A program made the position numbers and the translations under genes. A stretch of 64,000 bases of DNA, taken from NCBI GenBank assembly GCA_028714075.1, contig JAQTMZ010000002.1, forward strand, positions 186,001 to 250,000. The letters are read 5' to 3'. This document shows positions 59,645-64,000 of the stretch, piece by piece. The notes under the pieces were generated by a model that was given only the letters and a program-made list of their open reading frames with translations, had not been told where the DNA came from and made no database searches. Position 1 is the first letter of the stretch. Each line of letters begins with the position of its first letter. Source of the stretch: Gallionella sp. (GTDB lineage Bacteria > Pseudomonadota > Gammaproteobacteria > Burkholderiales > Gallionellaceae).

Positions 59645-61705
59645 CTATTTTGTAATAGTTAGGAGTGCGTCTTTCAAAGTCTGTGATGCATCTGGTAGTT
59701 CTTTTACCAGTTGTGCGATTTGCTGCCAGTGAGACGGATTCAAGTTTTGGCGCGTACATTTTTCACACCCATCCACTGGCTTGCAAATATGCAATTTTTG
59801 CAGGTATCTTTGTAACTTGTCTGATGTGAATACTAGCTGTGATAGTTCGGTAGCTAAAGCATTCACGAAGGCTTTTCGCACAGTCTCTTCGAACTGGCCA
59901 GGCAAACGGGCTGAACTTAAAGTTTCAATGACACCGGGGAGATCAAGGTCGGCTGGTTCTCTCCTTGTTAACAAAACCTTGTTTGAATTTGGCCCTATCA
60001 CGAAGCCAGAGCTATTGTCGCTAGAAGGTGCGTAAGTCCACTTCAATGCATCAAGAGCCTTTAAAGTTCCTTGACCATAGTGCTCAATGTTGTAATCTGC
60101 GAAACATTTTGAGGCAGATTGAGATAGTGCTTGGTACACAGCTTCGCTTTTTTCCCAAGACCGCCATTTATTTTCACCGATTTGTCCTTTGTTCTTTTCT
60201 AGCCACAGGGATGCAGCTGCTGATACCTGTGGGGCTGCATGTGAAGTACCTCCTCCATCGTTTCCAATAACATTGTTATCGCCAAATTCAGAGCTAGAGC
60301 GGCTGATGTTGGGCACGTAAGTAGAAATGATATTTCCATCATTCATGACTGACGCTGGCCCAAAATTCCCCCTAAGCATCCAAGATCCTATTCGAGAAAA
60401 ATAGTCTGGTCCAAAGGAAAACCACCAGAATAGACTAGGATTTTCACCATAACTTTTTCCGTCCATAGTTACACCAGCAACCCCCATTACTTGGCTGTAG
60501 CGTGCAGGGTAGACTACAGACTGGAACGTTCTCCCCAGAAATAAGGGGAACTCAAGGAAGTCCCCCGTCGCAGCAAATATTGGGGTCCCTGATAAATAGG
60601 CATAATCAACGGCTGAAGCCAACCGAAGTGAAGGAAATCCGCCGTGACTCAAAGTAACAATATCTGCGTTTTCGTTTTCGACGGCATCCTCAATACCGGC
60701 TGCCATCCGACGACTGTCTAGGTGAATGAACGAGTCGTGAATATTAATTGAGAATACGTGAGCACTTGGATTTCCTCCCATTACGATTTCTTGTTTGGAT
60801 TCGGTGGAATAGGTATTGCCAGCGAGGTTAGACAGAGTTGCTGTTCCATGCCCAGGGCTGACCATTAAACCTTTTGCATCCCAGTGAGCCTCTCCGCCTG
60901 GTGCACATATTATTTTTGTCTCTCTCTCTTCACAGGTTTTGCTTAGCTTGCGGTTAAAATATTTTGGAAGCATTGGATCGTCAGGAAAGTAACCAGTATC
61001 CAGATGGGCAATCAACACGCTTCCTTCTGTATTGATGCCTTCTGGAAAGACTAATTTATAGGCAGATGCAAGCTGAGAGTAATCCTTGTCGAGATGCCAG
61101 CCAGGCGCACCGCTTGGCCACACCGGTGAAGCAGAAATAAATCGTGTTTGCTTGCTACCGATTTGCATTTGCCGTTCTTTATTTGAAGTTTCTCTTTTTC
61201 TGCGCAACTCTTCATTCACCAAATCAAGGACAGGCTCAACAGCATAGATTGTAGTATTAGCACCTAAAAACTTACTAATAAAGGGTGTCCCATCAGCTGC
61301 CTTTGTGTCAGCCAAGCCTTTCAGGCATCCATAAGCTGCTTCCCATGCTGCTGCACGTGATGTTAGCTTTGCTTCTGTAGCGGATGAACAAAACGGTGCC
61401 GCAGAAGAGAATGCCTTCGACGTATTATCAGCATCTAACGCATACCACTTAATGAGCAGAGGTTGATTTATAGGCAGTAATCCAAGATTATCTTTTTGAA
61501 TGGCTGCAAGATTGTGCTCGCCAATTGTTGGAAGTAAATCGACTACACCAGACTGAGATGTATCCATGAGGGTATGGGAGTTGGGGCGCAAAATGCCAAT
61601 GTTAAGGCGAAGTGGCTCTTGAGGAATTTCCCATGAAGTGCAAAATGCGTTTTGTACAAATAACAGGCTTGAAATTGAGCAGATGGTACAAAACTTACGA
61701 TTCAT
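59645..61705 (-). CDS. exported subtilisin-like serine protease (S8)
   Basis: 686 residues from ATG 61703-61705 (ribosome site GGAGGG). Signal peptide (SISSLLFVQNAFC). The catalytic triad is complete: Asp in IAHLDTGYFPDD, His in SPGHGTATLSNLAG, Ser in GGGTSHAAPQVSAAAS; oxyanion-side motif PIFAATGDF. About 210 residues precede the Asp motif and ~170 follow the Ser motif, ending in a Cys-rich part (HICKPVDGCEKCTRQ). Standalone gene with low GC; substrate unknown. Confidence 0.85.
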   Translation of the reverse strand: MNRKFCTICSISSLLFVQNAFCTSWEIPQEPLRLNIGILRPNSHTLMDTSQSGVVDLLPTIGEHNLAAIQKDNLGLLPINQPLLIKWYALDADNTSKAFSSAAPFCSSATEAKLTSRAAAWEAAYGCLKGLADTKAADGTPFISKFLGANTTIYAVEPVLDLVNEELRRKRETSNKERQMQIGSKQTRFISASPVWPSGAPGWHLDKDYSQLASAYKLVFPEGINTEGSVLIAHLDTGYFPDDPMLPKYFNRKLSKTCEERETKIICAPGGEAHWDAKGLMVSPGHGTATLSNLAGNTYSTESKQEIVMGGNPSAHVFSINIHDSFIHLDSRRMAAGIEDAVENENADIVTLSHGGFPSLRLASAVDYAYLSGTPIFAATGDFLEFPLFLGRTFQSVVYPARYSQVMGVAGVTMDGKSYGENPSLFWWFSFGPDYFSRIGSWMLRGNFGPASVMNDGNIISTYVPNISRSSSEFGDNNVIGNDGGGTSHAAPQVSAAASLWLEKNKGQIGENKWRSWEKSEAVYQALSQSASKCFADYNIEHYGQGTLKALDALKWTYAPSSDNSSGFVIGPNSNKVLLTRREPADLDLPGVIETLSSARLPGQFEETVRKAFVNALATELSQLVFTSDKLQRYLQKLHICKPVDGCEKCTRQNLNPSHWQQIAQLVKELPDASQTLKDALLTITK

Positions 61706-61717
61706 GACACCCTCCAT

Positions 61718-62052
61718 TTTTATTTTCGCTTTGAATCTCAGATAAAAACTGCTCCGAGTGCCTCTGATTAATATCTACATTCCTCGACCACCATCCAGAT
61801 GACATCTGGCTCTTCGAGCATTGGCGCTTTTCTTTGATTTCTTGCGATATTGAAATGTTGCGTGGCCTATGCCCGCTCAAAATTACTCTACTACAAATCA
61901 TCGACACAATTCAGCACGCCTTTGAACGAACTGAGGTTGACGAGCGATCATGGCGTTGCCTCCTTCGCGATAGCTCCAACTATGCGCGCTCTCGCTTGAG
62001 CACGTTTAGCCAAGAGCACTTCTAGCCAAGAGTACTTCCTCGCCTGTTTGAC
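61718..62052. other. 335-bp spacer, no supported gene
   Basis: Two short overlapping frames on opposite strands exist (61695-61907 minus; about 61770-62025 plus, reading FLDHHPDDIWLFEHWRFSL) but neither has a ribosome site or recognisable family. The plus-strand one may be a gene fragment. Confidence 0.35.
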
Positions 62053-62556
62053 TCAGCCATTCCAAGAATCGCTGTAGACCGTGCCGGGTATTGGCGTCAT
62101 CGCGACATGTTGCGGGAAAGCCAGTTCATACGCCGTCAGTTTAGCCCTCAGCTCCATCTCTATGCAATCATCAAGCCCCGTGGCCATATCGCACAACACT
62201 AGATTACTCAGCCCGTTGGCGAATTGAGTGGCTATGTCATCCAGTGCAATCCAGGGCAATAGCGCCTGATTGGTATTGAGCAGGTAACGCTCGATTTCAT
62301 GCTGCCTGCATTGAGAAATGGACATGCCGATCACCGGGGTGACGCCTACTATTCGTGCGGCGATATCGTCGGAGAACTTACTGCGTAACTGGTTCAGGTC
62401 GAATCTCTCGCGCAATCCTGAACTGATCACTATCTTCCATTTTTGGAAGTCACGCATGATCGTTTCGAAACGTGTGAAATGGCAATATGCGCCGCCATCA
62501 CGGGCAGTCATTGACGGTGGACACAGCACACCATCAATATCGAGAAAGATGTTCAA
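62053..62556 (-). CDS. small HAD-like phosphatase domain protein
   Basis: 167 residues from TTG 62554-62556 (AAGGA 8 nt upstream; an ATG at 62595 would add 13 unsupported residues). HAD motif I NIFLDIDGVLC, motif II IVISSGLRE, and motif IV PWIALDDIA. HAD proteins of this size occur in RNA-repair cassettes and as solitary cargo. Its substrate is unknown. Last cargo gene before tolC. Confidence 0.75.
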   Translation of the reverse strand: MNIFLDIDGVLCPPSMTARDGGAYCHFTRFETIMRDFQKWKIVISSGLRERFDLNQLRSKFSDDIAARIVGVTPVIGMSISQCRQHEIERYLLNTNQALLPWIALDDIATQFANGLSNLVLCDMATGLDDCIEMELRAKLTAYELAFPQHVAMTPIPGTVYSDSWNG

Positions 62557-62613
62557 TTTACTTATCCTTACATGCAGGGTTGCAAGTGTACCCATTCCAC
62601 CGTCACCCTTGTA

Positions 62614-62643
62614 TATGCCGAAATATATAGATAATTCGGCATA
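62614..62643. promoter_or_regulatory. palindrome related to the one at 48.83 kb
   Basis: TATGCCGAA / TTCGGCATA around a 12-nt loop. Core GCCGAAATATATAGATAATT is identical to the site before the QueC operon, while the stem bases differ in a compensated way (TATGCC/GGCATA here, ATAGGCC/GGCCTAT there). Upstream of the HAD gene, same orientation. Confidence 0.6.
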
Positions 62644-62704
62644 TTGACTTTCTCGACTTGTGGGTGGGTAAAATGGTAGGGAATTTTAATTTTGTGCCGT
62701 GCAG

Positions 62705-64000
62705 TCAATACAACGCCTGATTGATGTTTGCCAGATCAGACTCGGACAGTGTTCCGGCGGCAGCTTTCAGGCGCAACTGGCTGATGAGGTAGTTGTATTC
62801 GGCCTGATACAGGTCGCGGCGGGTCGAGTAGAGTTGCTGCTGCGCATTCAGCACATCGAGGTTGGTGCGCACGCCGACTTCTTGCCCCAGTTTGCTGGCT
62901 TCCAGGACGCTCTCGCTGGAGGTAAGCGCCTGCTGCAACGCCTTGACCTGTGCGATGCCGCTGACCACGCCGAGATACGCCTGGCGGGTTTGCAGGGCGA
63001 CGCTGCGGCGGGTGTTTTCCAGCTCCTGCCTGGCGCGCTCGAGGTTGGCTTGCGCTTCGCGCCATTTGGAATTGACCGCGCCGCCCTGAAACAGGGGCAT
63101 GTTCAACTGCACGCCGACGCTCTTGTTGGTGTTGTCGCTGCCCACGCCAAAGCTGCCGCCGTTGGACTGGTTGTTGGAATAATTCGCCACCAGATCCACC
63201 GTCGGATAGTGCCCGCCGCGATTGCGCGCCACTTCTTTTTCGGCAAGCTCGGAGCCCGCCTGGGCGATGGCGAGTTGCGGGCTGTTTATCTGGGCATTGT
63301 CCACCCATTTTTCCATGTCGGCGGGTTGCGGCGCTTCCAGCTTGAATTCCTTGCCGAGGTGCCTGAGGTCTTTCGGCATCGCGTTGATCAGTTGCTGCAA
63401 GGCGCGCCGTTTTATTTCCAGATCGTTTTGCGCGGCGATTTCCTGCGCAGTGGTCAGGTCGTAACGCGCTTGCGCTTCGTGGGTATCGGTAATGGTGGCG
63501 CTGCCCACCTCGAAGTTGCGCTTGGCCTGTTCCAGTTGCTCGGAAATGGCGGTCTTCTGCGCCTCGGCGAGCTGCACGCTGTCTTGCGCGATCAGCACGT
63601 CGAAGTAGGCCTGCGCAACGCGCAGGATCAAATCTTGTTCGGCCACCCTGAATTGCGCCTCGGTTTGCGCGACCTGCAATTCGGCCTCGGTATAGGCCAG
63701 CCAGTTTTGCTGGCGGTACAAGGGTTGCGTCAGGTTCACGCCGTAGCCGTGGTTGTTATAGCGGGTATTGCCGGCAGGAAATGGAAACGCCCCCTTGTAC
63801 TGGATGGTCTGATCGTTAAACGTGCTGTTCGCGTTGAGGCTGATGCTGGGCATCAGCAGCGAGCGGCCTTGCGGCAGCTTTTCCTGGCCGGCCTGCTGCG
63901 TGGCGCGCGCGGCGGCAAACACCGGATCGTTTGCCTGGGCGGCGCGGAAAGTTTCCAGCAGATCGGCGGCGTTTGCCTGATGGAGCATGGCTGCCGCCAT
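62705..64000 (-). CDS. tolC: TolC-family outer membrane efflux protein, 5' end at or beyond the window edge
   Basis: 431 residues visible. Starts in a signal-peptide tail (MLHQANA-ADLL), then the duplicated TolC repeat: AAQANDPVFAAARATQQAGQ, LTQPLYRQQNWLAYTEAELQ, VGSATITDTHEAQARYDL and second half AIAQAGSELAEKEVARNRGG, VGVRTNLDVLNAQQQLYSTR. Outer-membrane channel for type I secretion or RND efflux. GC-rich like the core genome, so it marks the return to the chromosome. The M at the edge is probably internal to the signal peptide. Confidence 0.9.
   Translation of the reverse strand: MAAAMLHQANAADLLETFRAAQANDPVFAAARATQQAGQEKLPQGRSLLMPSISLNANSTFNDQTIQYKGAFPFPAGNTRYNNHGYGVNLTQPLYRQQNWLAYTEAELQVAQTEAQFRVAEQDLILRVAQAYFDVLIAQDSVQLAEAQKTAISEQLEQAKRNFEVGSATITDTHEAQARYDLTTAQEIAAQNDLEIKRRALQQLINAMPKDLRHLGKEFKLEAPQPADMEKWVDNAQINSPQLAIAQAGSELAEKEVARNRGGHYPTVDLVANYSNNQSNGGSFGVGSDNTNKSVGVQLNMPLFQGGAVNSKWREAQANLERARQELENTRRSVALQTRQAYLGVVSGIAQVKALQQALTSSESVLEASKLGQEVGVRTNLDVLNAQQQLYSTRRDLYQAEYNYLISQLRLKAAAGTLSESDLANINQALY

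Larger units (their letters stand above)
39346..62700. mobile_element. Tn7-like genomic island with defence cargo (far end not located)
   Basis: Begins exactly at the break in comM, contains tnsABC-tniQ at its proximal end and about 18 kb of cargo with lower GC than the flanks. The distal boundary is only bracketed: the last cargo-like gene ends upstream of the tolC-like gene at 62.7 kb, but no terminal TnsB-box array, ACA end or 5' comM remnant was found. Expected target duplication would be CCGCC (39341-39345); a second copy next to an ACA end was not seen. More than one element may be stacked here. Confidence 0.7.

Noticed and set aside
61695..62025. two short genes in the spacer between the subtilase and the HAD gene
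   Set aside because: They overlap each other on opposite strands, lack ribosome sites and match nothing I know.
62440..62530. GCCGCC motif as the comM 5' junction
   Set aside because: It is ordinary coding sequence of the HAD gene (GGAYCHF codons), not preceded by an ACA transposon end.
39346..62700. CRISPR array or Cas-guided transposition
   Set aside because: No regularly spaced repeats and no cas gene anywhere in the island; target choice must rest on TniQ.

Overview
The window reads as a chromosome segment of a GC-rich betaproteobacterium. The order lptD-surA-pdxA-rsmA, amgK-murU, dusB-fis-purH-purD, hemF and Mg-type hemB fits Nitrosomonadales, perhaps Gallionellaceae; the family is an inference from gene content only.

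From 1 to about 39.3 kb the content is housekeeping: a partial caspase-like protein; an outer-membrane and rRNA block (rsmA, pdxA, surA, lptD); cell-wall recycling (amgK, murU); pepP; a peroxiredoxin; a sodium-solute symporter; phoB-phoR behind a Pho box; thiamine and haem genes (thiD, thiE, hemL, hemB, hemF); engB; tpm; the Mrp/ApbC Fe-S carrier; tsaC, purD, purH; fis-dusB; dsbC; a PAS-GGDEF cyclase; mltA; apaG; two FKBP isomerases; metH; and a BamE-like lipoprotein. The spacers carry many dispersed palindromic repeats, and three of these have inserted in frame into pdxA, amgK and murU. The engB-hemB spacer holds a strong candidate small RNA on the minus strand.

At 39,345 the comM gene is cut. 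A Tn7-like end with repeated TGCGACT boxes begins there, followed by tnsA-tnsB-tnsC-tniQ. From there to about 62.7 kb the sequence is visibly less GC-rich and holds cargo: a D12-class DNA adenine methylase; an OGG-like DNA glycosylase; a four-gene operon (Gly/Ser-rich small protein, PfkB-deoxyribosyltransferase fusion, QueC-like enzyme, SagB-like nitroreductase); a fossil IS1595 transposase; a complete Wadjet system (jetABCD) divergent from a WYL-domain regulator with two TTATC-N6-GATAA operators; a tiny peptide gene with its own terminator; a two-TM protein; a secreted nuclease; a secreted subtilase; and a small HAD phosphatase-like protein. The missing 5' half of comM and the far transposon end are not visible, and a tolC-like gene follows.

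The best candidate for an undescribed system is the QueC/SagB/PfkB-NDT/Gly-rich operon with the convergent OGG gene (45.1-48.8 kb). QueC-like and OGG-like proteins are accessory parts of type IV CBASS, and a QueC-like protein is part of Qat defence, but no CD-NTase, TGT-like protein or Qat ATPase is present here. The pairing with a nitroreductase and a nucleoside kinase/transferase suggests a distinct base-handling or protein-modifying conflict system, carried beside Wadjet on one island.
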